A DNA stretch of 64,000 nt, taken from Actinoalloteichus fjordicus. GTDB taxonomy: Bacteria; Actinomycetota; Actinomycetes; Mycobacteriales; Pseudonocardiaceae. The notes below the pieces were generated by a model that worked only from the letters and a program-made list of their open reading frames with translations, searched no databases and was not told where the DNA came from. Below are positions 45,023 to 55,320 of this stretch, piece after piece; position 1 is the stretch's first letter, and every line of letters starts with the position of its first letter. The DNA lies in NCBI RefSeq assembly GCF_001941625.1, contig NZ_CP016076.1:744001-808000 (forward strand). The letters are read 5' to 3'. Position numbers and translations under genes: made by a program.

Positions 45023-45727
45023 GTGCCAGGTGCGACCTCGCCGAACTCGGCCGTGCCCGATGCCAGGGTCGACCTCGCCGACCTCATGGAGGAGGAGATC
45101 GTCCTCGGACTGCGGTACCCGAGGGAACGGCTGGTCGAGGACGAGCTGATGAGCCGGTTCGCGGCGAAGCGGCACGCGGTGCGCCAAGCCCTGCACGACC
45201 TGGAGAACCGGGGCCTGGTGGAGCGACGGCCGCACGTGGGCGCGTTCGTCCGGGCCTACACGGCCAAGGACGTGCGCGATCTCTACGACGTGCGCGAACT
45301 GCTCGAGGTGCACTGCGCGCGACTCATCGCCCTCCCGGCCGACCCGGCCCGCATCGCGGAGCTGATCGACGTCCAGCGCCGGCATGACACGGCCGTCGAG
45401 CACGGCGATCTCCGTGCCGTGGTCAAGGCCAACATGACCTTTCATCAGCTGCTGTTCGCGCTGTCCGACAACGCGGTGCTCGTGGAGGCGATCCGACGGC
45501 ACGCCCAGATCGCGCACGCCATCCGGTCCGTCACCGTCACCGAGCCGGACTTCCTGCAACGCAGCCGCACCGAACACTGGACGATGATCCGCGCGCTTCA
45601 GGATCAGGACTCCGATCTGCTGGCCGAGATGTGCCGAGCGCATCTGCTGCCTTCGCGCGACGCCTACCTGCGGCGCGTCCTGGACATCACCCCCGGTCCG
45701 TCGGCAGGCAGGCCGCCGCAGCGCTGA
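45023..45727 (+). CDS. GntR-family (FadR subfamily) regulator
   Basis: A 234-residue regulator. An N-terminal winged helix is visible (RLVEDELMSRFAAKRHAVRQAL; LENRGLVERRPHVGAFV), followed by the FCD-type helical ligand domain (VRELLEVHCARLIAL; NMTFHQLLFALSDN). It is divergent from the sugar-acid dehydratase-permease operon, so its effector is probably the sugar acid or its dehydration product. GTG 45023 has AAGGAGG 9 nt upstream. Confidence 0.9.
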   Translation: MPGATSPNSAVPDARVDLADLMEEEIVLGLRYPRERLVEDELMSRFAAKRHAVRQALHDLENRGLVERRPHVGAFVRAYTAKDVRDLYDVRELLEVHCARLIALPADPARIAELIDVQRRHDTAVEHGDLRAVVKANMTFHQLLFALSDNAVLVEAIRRHAQIAHAIRSVTVTEPDFLQRSRTEHWTMIRALQDQDSDLLAEMCRAHLLPSRDAYLRRVLDITPGPSAGRPPQR

Positions 45728-45814
45728 CCGGACCTGGCCGGAGCGAGCGAAGGCTTCGGTGCATTCGGCACGGCCGATGAGCGGATTGTCATGATCTTGT
45801 TGGACCACGCTGCG

Positions 45815-45820
45815 TAAGGT
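45815..45820 (+). promoter_or_regulatory. Candidate -10 box for tricorn gene
   Basis: TAAGGT ends 7 nt before ATG 45827. No ribosome binding site is present, so the mRNA is likely leaderless. Confidence 0.45.
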
Positions 45821-45826
45821 CGAGCG

Positions 45827-48800
45827 ATGAACGCCGGATACCTTCGCTCTCCCCACCTGCATGGCGAGCTGATCACCTTCATCGCCGAGGACGACGTCTG
45901 GCTGGCGCCGATCGACGGCGGTCGGGCCTGGCGGGTGTCCGCCGACCGCGCTCCCGCAGCAGGCCCGCGCTTCTCGCCGGACGGCTCCCTGCTGGCCTGG
46001 ACGAGCAGGCTCGACGGCGACAGGCCGGAGGTCCAGGTCGCGCCGACCTCGGGCGGAGCCACCCGCAGGCTCACCTACTGGGGCGGCATGAAGACCTCGG
46101 TACGCGGCTGGCTGCCGGGGGAACAGCCCCTGGTCCTAGCGACGACGGAGGTGGGCGAACCCTCCATGCGGCAGACCTGGCTGCACGCCGTGCCGCTGGA
46201 CGGCGGCCCCGCCGTGCGACTGCCCTACGGACCCGTCGGCGAGATCACCTTCGCTCCCGGAGTGCGGTTCGGTCCGGAACCGGCAGGCGCCACAGGCTCG
46301 GAGTCGGTTCCCGGCACCGGTGTCGCGCTCCTGACCGGGGGCGGAGTCCTGCTGTCCTCGGTGCTGGCCAGCGAACCCGCCCGCTGGAAGCGCTATCGCG
46401 GCGGGGCGGCGGGCAGGCTGTGGATCGACCGCACCGGCGACGGCGAGTTCGTGCGGCTGCTCCCCGAACTGGCAGGCAGCATCGTCGCTCCACTGTGGAT
46501 CGGCGACCGGGTCGCGTTCCTCTCCGACCACGAGGGCATCGGCAACGTCTACTCCTGTCTGCCCGAGGGCACCGATCTACGCAGGCACACCCACCACACG
46601 GACTTCTACGCGCGCAACGCCACCTCCGACGGCAGCAGGATCGTCTACCAGCACGCGGGCGAGCTGTGGCTGCTCGACTCGCTGGACGGCGAGGCGCGGC
46701 GACTGGACGTCCGCACGGGTGGTCCCGCCGCGCAGCTCCGGCCACACCTGATCGACACCGCGCGCGACCTCGGCTCCCTCGCGGTCGACCACACCGGGCG
46801 GTCCAGCGTCGTCGAGGTGCGGGGCACCGTGCACCGACTGACCCACCTCGACGGACCCGCGACCGTGCTGGCAGCCGAGCCGGGAACCCGCGCCCGGATT
46901 CCCGCCATCCCCGCAGGCGTCGAGTCCGACGGCGTCAGCGCGGTGTGGATCACCGACGCGGACGGCGAGGACGCCATTGAGCTGGCTTCCTCGGCGTCCG
47001 AGACTCCCGGCACACCGGGGCGGCGGCTCGCCCACGGCGAGCTGGGCCGGGTGCTGGAGCTGGCCGTCACACCCGACGGCAGCACTGCGGCCGTCGCCGC
47101 ACACGACGGCAGACTGCTGCTGGTCGACCTGACCGACGGCTCGGTCCGCACACTGACCACCAGCCGGGAGGGCGACGTCTCCGGCCTGGCCTTCTCCCCG
47201 GACTCGGACTGGCTGGCCTGGTCGGAGCCCGGCCCGTACCCACTGCGCCGAATCCGTCTCTTCCGCCGCTCCGACAATGAGAACGCCACGATCGTCGACG
47301 TCACCGATCTCCGGTTCGTCGACCTCGAACCGGTGTTCACCCTCGACGGCAAGCACCTCGCCTTCCTCTCGCTGCGGACCTTCGATCCCTTCTACGACGA
47401 GCACGACTTCGACCTGGCGTTCATCGCCGCCTGCAGGCCCTACCTGGTGCCGCTGTCGGCCCACACCCCCTCGCCGTTCGGCCCGAGCCTGCACGGCAGG
47501 GCCGCCGGTCCCGTTCCGGAGGGCGCCGCCGACTCGGCGGAGGTCGACGTGCCGCCCCGCACCGAGGTCGACGTCGCAGGGCTTGCGCAGCGAGTCGTGC
47601 CGTTCCCGGTTCGTGCGGGTCAGTACCACTCGTTGGCCGCCGCCAAGGGCGGCCTGCTGTGGATCTCGGAACCGCTCACCGGAACCCTGGGCGACGCGCA
47701 GTCGCCGGTGGACGCGCCGACGTCGCGGTCGGAGCTGATCCGCTTCGACCTGGTCCGCAACAAGACGGAGGTCCTCGTCGACGGGGCCGACGACTTCCGC
47801 GTCAGCGGCGACGGCACCCGGCTGGTCGTCACCGACGGCCCGGCCACTCGGGTCGTCTCTGCCGAGCGCAAGGTCACCGGAGACGGCACCGGCCCCGACG
47901 AGTCCCTCGTGCTGGACCTGGCGCGGCTGCGGGTGGAGGTGACGCCGATCGTCGAGTGGCGGCAGGCCTATGACGAGGCCGCCCGGCTGATGCGCGATCA
48001 CTTCTGGCGTCGGGACATGGGCGGGGTGGACTGGGCGGCGGTCACCGCACGGTATCGGCCGCTGGTGGACCGCCTCGGCAGCGCGGACGACTTCGTCGAC
48101 CTGCTGTGGGAGGTCCAGGGCGAGCTGAACACCTCGCACGCCTACGTGCTGCCGAGGGATGCCGAGGGCGACCCGAAGTCTCGACAGGGTCTGCTCGGCG
48201 CCGATCTGCGCCGCACGGCCGACGGGCGCTGGCGGATCGAGCGCATCCTGCCCGGCGAGACCTCCGACACGAAGGCCAGGTCGCCGCTGACCGCGCCCGG
48301 TGTCGCGGCCCGCCCTGGCGAGCTGCTGCTGGCCGTGAACGGCAGGCCGGTCGACCCGACGACGGGCCCGGCTCCGCTGCTGGTCGGCACGGCCGATCAG
48401 CCCGTGGAGCTGCTCATCGGCCCCGCTGAGGACGCGCCGACGGTGGCGGCGGGCAGCGACGAGTCCGCAGCCGAGACGAACCCGTCCGCCGCGCCTCGTC
48501 GGGTGGTGGTGGTCCCGGTGAGCGACGAGGAGCCGCTCCGCTATCAGGACTGGGTCGCCCGGCGCCGAGCCCACGTCCGCGCCCTCTCCGGCGGCCGAGT
48601 CGGCTACCTGCACGTCCCCGACATGCAGGCCCTCGGCTGGGCGCAACTCTTCCGTGATCTGCGGGTCGAGACGCAGCGCGAGGCGCTGATCGTCGACCTG
48701 CGCGAGAACCGGGGCGGCCACACCTCCCAGCTGGTCGTGGAGAAGCTGGCCGGGAAGGTCATCGGCTGGCAGGTCGCCGACGACGGGACCTACGGCTGGA

Positions 48801-49189
48801 CCTACCCGCAGCACGCGCCGAGGGGACCGCTGGTCGCCGTCGCCGACGAGTTCTCCGGCTCCGACGGCGACATCGCCAACGGCGCGATCAAGGCGCTGGG
48901 ACTCGGGCCGGTGGTCGGTGTCCGAACCTGGGGAGGCACGGTCGGCATCGACATGCGCTACCAGTTGGTCGACGGGACCATGGTCACTCAGCCGAGGTAT
49001 GCGACCTGGATCGAAGGCCAGGGCTGGGGGATGGAGAACCACGGCGTCGACCCGGACGTCGAGGTCGTTCGAGCTCCCCAGCACTGGGTGCGGGGCGAGG
49101 ACCCGCAGCTCGACACAGCCGTTCGGATCGCGCTGGAGACCCTCGCCGAGCGACCTGCGGCGGTGCGTCCCGCCCTGCCGCCGATCTGA
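45827..49189 (+). CDS. Tricorn-protease-like S41 peptidase
   Basis: A 1120-residue cytoplasmic protease without a signal peptide. The N-terminal two thirds (to about 700) form beta-propeller blades with repeated GGxxxRLT and SPDGSxLAW patterns. A C1 helical part holds His771 (NTSHAYVL). A PDZ-like domain follows (APGVAARPGELLLAVNGRPV), then the S41 catalytic core with the nucleophile Ser1012-Asp1013 (DEFSGSDGD). Tricorn trims peptides released by the proteasome, which fits actinobacteria, where proteasomes occur. An acidic insert at about 895-910 is specific to this protein. It is a single unit, with a hairpin after the stop. Confidence 0.92.
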   Translation: MNAGYLRSPHLHGELITFIAEDDVWLAPIDGGRAWRVSADRAPAAGPRFSPDGSLLAWTSRLDGDRPEVQVAPTSGGATRRLTYWGGMKTSVRGWLPGEQPLVLATTEVGEPSMRQTWLHAVPLDGGPAVRLPYGPVGEITFAPGVRFGPEPAGATGSESVPGTGVALLTGGGVLLSSVLASEPARWKRYRGGAAGRLWIDRTGDGEFVRLLPELAGSIVAPLWIGDRVAFLSDHEGIGNVYSCLPEGTDLRRHTHHTDFYARNATSDGSRIVYQHAGELWLLDSLDGEARRLDVRTGGPAAQLRPHLIDTARDLGSLAVDHTGRSSVVEVRGTVHRLTHLDGPATVLAAEPGTRARIPAIPAGVESDGVSAVWITDADGEDAIELASSASETPGTPGRRLAHGELGRVLELAVTPDGSTAAVAAHDGRLLLVDLTDGSVRTLTTSREGDVSGLAFSPDSDWLAWSEPGPYPLRRIRLFRRSDNENATIVDVTDLRFVDLEPVFTLDGKHLAFLSLRTFDPFYDEHDFDLAFIAACRPYLVPLSAHTPSPFGPSLHGRAAGPVPEGAADSAEVDVPPRTEVDVAGLAQRVVPFPVRAGQYHSLAAAKGGLLWISEPLTGTLGDAQSPVDAPTSRSELIRFDLVRNKTEVLVDGADDFRVSGDGTRLVVTDGPATRVVSAERKVTGDGTGPDESLVLDLARLRVEVTPIVEWRQAYDEAARLMRDHFWRRDMGGVDWAAVTARYRPLVDRLGSADDFVDLLWEVQGELNTSHAYVLPRDAEGDPKSRQGLLGADLRRTADGRWRIERILPGETSDTKARSPLTAPGVAARPGELLLAVNGRPVDPTTGPAPLLVGTADQPVELLIGPAEDAPTVAAGSDESAAETNPSAAPRRVVVVPVSDEEPLRYQDWVARRRAHVRALSGGRVGYLHVPDMQALGWAQLFRDLRVETQREALIVDLRENRGGHTSQLVVEKLAGKVIGWQVADDGTYGWTYPQHAPRGPLVAVADEFSGSDGDIANGAIKALGLGPVVGVRTWGGTVGIDMRYQLVDGTMVTQPRYATWIEGQGWGMENHGVDPDVEVVRAPQHWVRGEDPQLDTAVRIALETLAERPAAVRPALPPI

Positions 49190-49214
49190 CCGACCCGGAC
49201 GGCCACGGTCCACG

Positions 49215-49257
49215 ATGCACTTCCCCGGGCGATGTGACGGCGTTCGGGGGAGTGCAT
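49215..49257. terminator. Hairpin after the tricorn gene
   Basis: ATGCACTTCCCC pairs with GGGGGAGTGCAT (12 bp, one G-U) around a 19-nt loop, starting 25 nt after the stop. It is a plausible terminator, although the loop is long. Confidence 0.45.
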
Positions 49258-49406
49258 TGAACTGTTCGGTCTATTCTCGCCGGATGGTCGACGGGCTACC
49301 GTCTCGTGGGTCGTGTGCGAACTTCGGAACAACCCCTGACGGCGGTCGCGCTCGGTCGGCGAACGGAGCCGAGCGCATACCCGCGGCGGACTAGGAGGAC
49401 GTACTC

Positions 49407-50252
49407 GTGTCGATCTCGTCGTCTGAGCCGGAACCGTCACCCGAGCCACCCGCCCGGGGGCGCTGGACCCGGTTCGTGGTCGCCGTCGTCGGACTGGCGG
49501 TCATCGCCGTCGTGGTCAACATGATGAGCGCTCCCGATCAGGGCGAGGGCGACCGACTCCAGGCCATGGCGCTGGCGATGCCGCGCAACGCGCCGCCGGA
49601 TCGGGGAGCGGCCGTGCCCGAGGTGGCCCCGGTGGATCATCTGCGGCCCATGCGGCTCGACGAGCGGCCGCAGGAACAGCTCGCCGACTGGGCGGACAGC
49701 CTGGCCGACCCGCTCAACATCCCCAGAGCGGCGCTGGAGGCCTACGGGTACGCGGCGGAGGTCGTCCGGATGGAGAACCCCGACTGCGGCATCACGTGGA
49801 CCGTGCTGGCCGGGATCGGCCTGTCCGAGTCCAATCACGGTCGCTTCGCAGGCGCCACCCTCGACGAGACCGGTCGCCCGTCGACACCGATCATCGGACT
49901 TCCGCTGGACGGGAGTCCCGGCGTCAAGGAGATCCGCGACACCGACGGCGGCGAACTGGACGGCGACACCGTCTACGACCGGGCCGTCGGGCCCATGCAG
50001 TTCATCCCGACGACCTGGAAGCGCTGGGGCGCCGACGCGGACGGCGACGGCGTGGCCGACCCGCAGGACCTCGACGACGCCGCGCTGACCGCCGCGCGCT
50101 ACCTCTGCCATGCGGGCGGTGACCTCACGGAGTCGACCGGCTGGTGGCGGGCGGTGCTGACCTACAACGAGAGCCGCAGCTACGCCGAGGGCGTGCTGGC
50201 GCAGGGTGAGGAGTACGGCCGGATGAGTCGGGCGGTGCTGTCGAACGACTGA
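49407..50252 (+). CDS. LpqU-like lytic transglycosylase, paralogue 1
   Basis: A 281-residue protein with one N-terminal membrane anchor (FVVAVVGLAVIAVVVNMM). The rest is an extracellular lytic transglycosylase domain of the MltB/SLT_2 type. The likely catalytic Glu is residue 141 (GLSESNHGRF). The family motif VGPMQFIPTTW follows. An EF-hand-like calcium loop DADGDGVADPQD precedes the last helices, as known in MltB. It cleaves peptidoglycan glycan strands with formation of anhydroMurNAc. GTG 49407 has AGGAGG upstream. It is the first of three tandem paralogues in the place of lpqU before eno. Confidence 0.88.
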   Translation: MSISSSEPEPSPEPPARGRWTRFVVAVVGLAVIAVVVNMMSAPDQGEGDRLQAMALAMPRNAPPDRGAAVPEVAPVDHLRPMRLDERPQEQLADWADSLADPLNIPRAALEAYGYAAEVVRMENPDCGITWTVLAGIGLSESNHGRFAGATLDETGRPSTPIIGLPLDGSPGVKEIRDTDGGELDGDTVYDRAVGPMQFIPTTWKRWGADADGDGVADPQDLDDAALTAARYLCHAGGDLTESTGWWRAVLTYNESRSYAEGVLAQGEEYGRMSRAVLSND

Positions 50253-50408
50253 GGAGCGGGCAACATCGGGTCCGTCCGCGGCCGATGCCGAGGCCTCGCC
50301 GTGCGGGGTGTCGGTCGGCTGTCCCGCCGGGATCGCGCGCCCGGCGGAGTCGCCGGTGTGGGCTGCCTGTTTTCGGCCGGGCGGGAAATCGGACATCTCC
50401 CGGCCACG

Positions 50409-50414
50409 TAGCCT
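50409..50414 (+). promoter_or_regulatory. -10-like box of transglycosylase 2
   Basis: TAGCCT ends 7 nt before GTG 50421. The same box with the same spacing stands before transglycosylase 3, within an upstream stretch sharing TCGGACAT. Confidence 0.45.
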
Positions 50415-50420
50415 GAGCAC

Positions 50421-51386
50421 GTGCCCGACATCTGGTCGCAGATCAGAGAGCAGCGGCCGCCCCCTCGTCGGTCCAGATGGCCCGGCCTGATCGGTGGTCT
50501 GCTGGTTCTCGGCTTCGTCGGGGGCTTCGTCGCCCTCGGCTTATGGTTCGTCAGCAGCGACCGATTCAACGTCGATCTCGACCTGAATCCCGGCGTGGCA
50601 GGCCCGCCCAGAGTGCCGGTGACGCCTGCGCCCGTCGAGCCCAGCGAGTCGGCGCCGCCGCCCGCCGTGGTGCCCGCGCCCGATCTCGCGGCGATCGAGG
50701 CGGCTGCCGACGCCGCCGAGACGCCGCAGGCGGCGGAACCGGCCGAGCCCGAGGCAGGCGATCCCGAGAGTGCGCAGGACGGTACGGAACCCTCGCTGGA
50801 AGAGCGGGACCCGTTGGGCGCCTGGGCCCGCGACATGGCCACGGTCGTCGACGCTCCGCCGCGTGCGCTGCGGGCCTATGCCAACGCCGAGGCCCGACTG
50901 CGGGTCGAACAGCCCGAGTGCGGAATCTCCTGGACCACGCTGGTCGGGATCGGCCGGGTCGAGTCCGATCACGGTCGGTTCGGCGGTTCCCAGCTGGGCG
51001 AGGACGGCCGACCGACCATCCCGATCTACGGCGTGCCGCTGGACGGCTCACCCGGCGTGATGGCGATCCCCGACACCGACGGCGGCGCGATGGACGGCGA
51101 CGACGTCTGGGATCGCGCGATGGGCCCGATGCAGTTCCTGCCCACCACCTGGGAGCTGGTGGGCCGGGATGCCGACGGGGACGGCGTCGCCGACCCGCAG
51201 AACATCGACGACGCCGCGCTCTCGGCGGCCACCTACCTCTGCTCGGCCCAGCGCGACCTGACGACCGGAACGGGCTGGTGGGCGGCGGTGCTCACCTACA
51301 ACAACTCCGTCGACTACGGCAGGCGGGTCTTCGGCCTGGCCGAGACCTACGCGGGTTACCGCCCCGAGGAGCAGGCGGAGTCGTGA
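50421..51386 (+). CDS. LpqU-like lytic transglycosylase, paralogue 2
   Basis: A 321-residue paralogue. It has a short basic N-terminus, one transmembrane helix (LIGGLLVLGFVGGFVALGLW), and a proline/alanine/glutamate-rich linker of about 90 residues that may span the cell wall. The catalytic domain follows, with Glu181 (GRVESDHGRF), MGPMQFLPTTW and the calcium-type loop DADGDGVADPQN. It has no ribosome site and a TAGCCT box 7 nt before the GTG. The catalytic half is nearly the same as in paralogue 3, including codon choice, so these two arose by a late duplication. Confidence 0.88.
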   Translation: MPDIWSQIREQRPPPRRSRWPGLIGGLLVLGFVGGFVALGLWFVSSDRFNVDLDLNPGVAGPPRVPVTPAPVEPSESAPPPAVVPAPDLAAIEAAADAAETPQAAEPAEPEAGDPESAQDGTEPSLEERDPLGAWARDMATVVDAPPRALRAYANAEARLRVEQPECGISWTTLVGIGRVESDHGRFGGSQLGEDGRPTIPIYGVPLDGSPGVMAIPDTDGGAMDGDDVWDRAMGPMQFLPTTWELVGRDADGDGVADPQNIDDAALSAATYLCSAQRDLTTGTGWWAAVLTYNNSVDYGRRVFGLAETYAGYRPEEQAES

Positions 51387-51467
51387 CGTCGCAGGCGGTG
51401 GGGGCGGCCGGTCGCGCCCACGCGCGTGATCGCGTCCTCTCCGGGCCGCGATGCTCCTGTGGCTGGT

Positions 51468-51496
51468 GTGCTCCCCGTGCCTGCGGGGGCGACTCC
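51468..51496 (+). repeat. Solo type I-E-like CRISPR repeat
   Basis: The 29 bases GTGCTCCCCG…GCGGGGGCGACTCC match the type I-E actinobacterial repeat layout (CCCCG-4-CGGGG stem). They agree at 20 of 29 positions with repeat 1 of the mini-array at 52802. No spaced neighbour is clear; a very degenerate one may start near 51527. Confidence 0.5.
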
Positions 51497-51715
51497 GGTC
51501 GGCTTCGGCTCGGCGCGGACGACTTCGTGTCGCCGTCTCTCGTCGGGGCCGGTCGGGTCAGGCGTGGGCGGTGGCTTTCCGTAACCGATCATGTCGGGAA
51601 TGCCACCGAACGGTCATGTGTCCTGAGTCACGATTGCGTCGCGCTCGGGTGCGGTGCCGCCTGTTGTCACGCCTGGATCTGCTCGCGTCGAGATTCGGAC
51701 ATATCGGTCGCGACG

Positions 51716-51721
51716 TAGCCT
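51716..51721 (+). promoter_or_regulatory. -10-like box of transglycosylase 3
   Basis: TAGCCT ends 7 nt before GTG 51728, as for paralogue 2. Confidence 0.45.
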
Positions 51722-51727
51722 TGCCTC

Positions 51728-52696
51728 GTGTCCGACTTCAGGTCGTCGCTCAGGGAGAACGGGCTGCTGTCTCATCCATTGAGATGGGCGGTCCTGGTCA
51801 GTGGGCTGTTCGTCCTCGTCATCGTCGGGGGCTTCTTCGCGGTCGCTCTCTGGTCCATCGGCGAGCGAGTCGCCCGCGAACCCGAACCCGAACCCGAGCT
51901 CGGTCAGGAACAGCGTCCGGTGGAACCGCCCCCCAGGGTTCCGGTGGACCCGGCGCCCGTCGAGCCGGACGTGGCCGCGCCGCCGCCCGCCCTGATGCCC
52001 GCCCCCGATCTCGAGGCGATCGGCGCAGGCGGCGACGGACCGGGCGACTCTCCCCCGGAGACGGCCGATCCCGAGGCGGTCGAGTTGGGCCTCTCCGACA
52101 GTGATGTCGCCATGCGGGCGTCGACGGACCCGTTGGACGTGTGGGCCCGGGAGATGGCCACGGTCGTCGACGCCCCGCCCCTGGCGCTGCGGGCCTATGC
52201 GAACGCCGAGTCCCGCCTCCGGGCGGAGCAGCCCGCGTGCGGCATCTCCTGGACGATGCTGATCGGGATCGGCCGAGTCGAGTCCGACCACGGCCGGTTC
52301 GCAGGCGCCGAACTCGGCAATGACAGCCGACCGAGCATCCCGATCTACGGGGTGCCGCTGGACGGCTCGTCCGGCGTGCTGGCGATTCCCGACACCGACG
52401 GCGGCGAGCTGGACGGCGACGACGTCTGGGACCGCGCGATGGGTCCGATGCAGTTCCTGCCCGAGACCTGGGAGCTGTTCGGCCGCGATGCCGACGGGGA
52501 CGGCGTCGCCGACCCGCAGCGGCTCGACGACGCCGCGCTCTCGGCGGCCACCTACCTCTGTGCCGCGGATCGCGACCTGACCAGTGGGCCGGGCTGGTGG
52601 TCGGCGGTGTTCTCCTACAACAACTCGGTGGACTACGGCCAGCGGGTCTTCGGCCTGGCCGAGACCTACGCGGGCTACGTCCCCGAGGAGCCGTGA
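51728..52696 (+). CDS. LpqU-like lytic transglycosylase, paralogue 3
   Basis: A 322-residue paralogue, laid out as paralogue 2. It has one membrane helix (LVSGLFVLVIVGGFFAVALW), an acidic proline-rich linker with EPEPEPEL, and a catalytic domain with Glu185 (GRVESDHGRF), MGPMQFLPETW and DADGDGVADPQR. The linker differs strongly from paralogue 2 while the catalytic part is almost the same, so selection or gene conversion has kept the enzyme part. Flanked by a solo CRISPR-like repeat on the left and the mini-array on the right. Confidence 0.88.
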   Translation: MSDFRSSLRENGLLSHPLRWAVLVSGLFVLVIVGGFFAVALWSIGERVAREPEPEPELGQEQRPVEPPPRVPVDPAPVEPDVAAPPPALMPAPDLEAIGAGGDGPGDSPPETADPEAVELGLSDSDVAMRASTDPLDVWAREMATVVDAPPLALRAYANAESRLRAEQPACGISWTMLIGIGRVESDHGRFAGAELGNDSRPSIPIYGVPLDGSSGVLAIPDTDGGELDGDDVWDRAMGPMQFLPETWELFGRDADGDGVADPQRLDDAALSAATYLCAADRDLTSGPGWWSAVFSYNNSVDYGQRVFGLAETYAGYVPEEP

Positions 52697-52801
52697 CGGG
52701 CGTGCTCCGGTCGCCCTCTCGGCGATCCGGCCGGGAGTCGTGACCTGGAGCACGTGGTCGATACTGGCCGTCACGGCACAGGAACATGCAGGTCAGGAAG
52801 T

Positions 52802-53012
52802 ATCGGCCCCGCGCATGCGGGGATGGCTCCAGCGGGGAGGCGAACGGGCCGACGATGGTGCATCGGCCCCGCGCATGCGAGGGCGGCTCCTGGCCGATCA
52901 ACTGCGCGAACCTGGCGAGCGCATCGGCCCCGCGCCCGTAGGGACGGCCCCAGGATGGTGATGCCGTCGAGCACGGCGAAGGCATCGGCAACCCACACTC
53001 GGGCGGCTCACG
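52802..53012 (+). CRISPR. Degenerate type I-E CRISPR mini-array, four repeats
   Basis: Repeats of 29 nt lie at 52802-52830, 52862-52890, 52923-52951 and 52984-53012, giving periods of 60, 61 and 61 nt. Spacers are 31, 32 and 32 nt. Repeat 1 has the perfect stem CCCCGC/GCGGGG; the repeats start ATCGGCCCCGCGC and end GGCTCC. Decay grows to the right: repeat 3 has lost the right arm and repeat 4 only keeps ATCGGC and GGGCGGCTC. Decay at the leader-distal end is normal, so the leader side is at the left. No cas gene lies in the window, so function would need Cas proteins in trans. Confidence 0.8.
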
Positions 53013-53280
53013 GCGGCTGACCGCCCTTCGTCGTTGATCACCTCTTCGTTCGTACGACGAGGGGCTCTGGCCGTCAAGGGACTCATAAGCCCCTGGCCGA
53101 ACCGGCCCTCTTCCTACGAAACGGCCTGCTGACAGCGCCGCACCGCCGCTGCCACCCCCGCACGCGGCGGGGGTGACTCGGCGGCGTCTCGACTCGGTGT
53201 GTCGTGCGGTGAGGCAGGATCCGCTCCAGTGCAGGCGGCCTGTCGACCGCCGTCGAGGAGCGTGCCCGCCGACCTGGCGC

Positions 53281-53658
53281 TCAGCGGTCCTGGAGGGCCA
53301 CTCTGGCGCTGACCTCGCCCAGGGCGTCCTGATACTCCGGCGTCGGGTTCATCACGGCCGCCATCCGGATCTGCGCCAGTGCCTCGGTGAGTCTGCCCTG
53401 CCGTTGCAGGGTGCGGCCGAGGGCGAGGCGGGCGTAGTGATCGGCGGGATCGAGCTCGATCGCGGTGGTGAAGGCCTCCTCCGCCCGGCGGAACTGGGCG
53501 GTGTGCAGGTAGGCCCGGCCTGCGAGAAGCTGGACGCTGTGGGCGGCAGGGTTCTCGGCCAGCACGGGACGCAGCGCGCGCAGCGCCTCCAACGGGCGCC
53601 GATCGGCGAGCAGCGCCTCGGCCCGGCGGAAGGCGTCGAAGATGTCCTCGCTACTCAT
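53281..53658 (-). CDS. Small TPR protein
   Basis: A 125-residue helical protein with about three tetratricopeptide repeats (RAEALLADRRPLEALRAL; GRAYLHTAQFRRAEEAFTTA; LGRTLQRQGRLTEALAQIRM). It is a soluble adaptor without signal peptide. ATG 53658 (SSEDIFDAFRR) is chosen; GTG 53682 is possible. A single gene on the minus strand, next to eno. The partner is unknown. Confidence 0.82.
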   Translation of the reverse strand: MSSEDIFDAFRRAEALLADRRPLEALRALRPVLAENPAAHSVQLLAGRAYLHTAQFRRAEEAFTTAIELDPADHYARLALGRTLQRQGRLTEALAQIRMAAVMNPTPEYQDALGEVSARVALQDR

Positions 53659-55317
<1,659 letters not shown>

Positions 55318-55320
55318 GGC

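Noticed and set aside
46577-49213. An 878-codon open frame antisense to the tricorn gene
   Set aside because: It is a by-product of codon bias: its composition is unlike protein and the tricorn frame has intact catalytic motifs.
49258-49406. A c-di-AMP (ydaO) riboswitch before the first transglycosylase
   Set aside because: Such switches often precede wall hydrolases in actinobacteria, but I could not find the conserved core here.
51527-51555. A second CRISPR repeat 59 nt after the solo repeat
   Set aside because: It shares only a loose CCG…CGGGG pattern; too degenerate to count.
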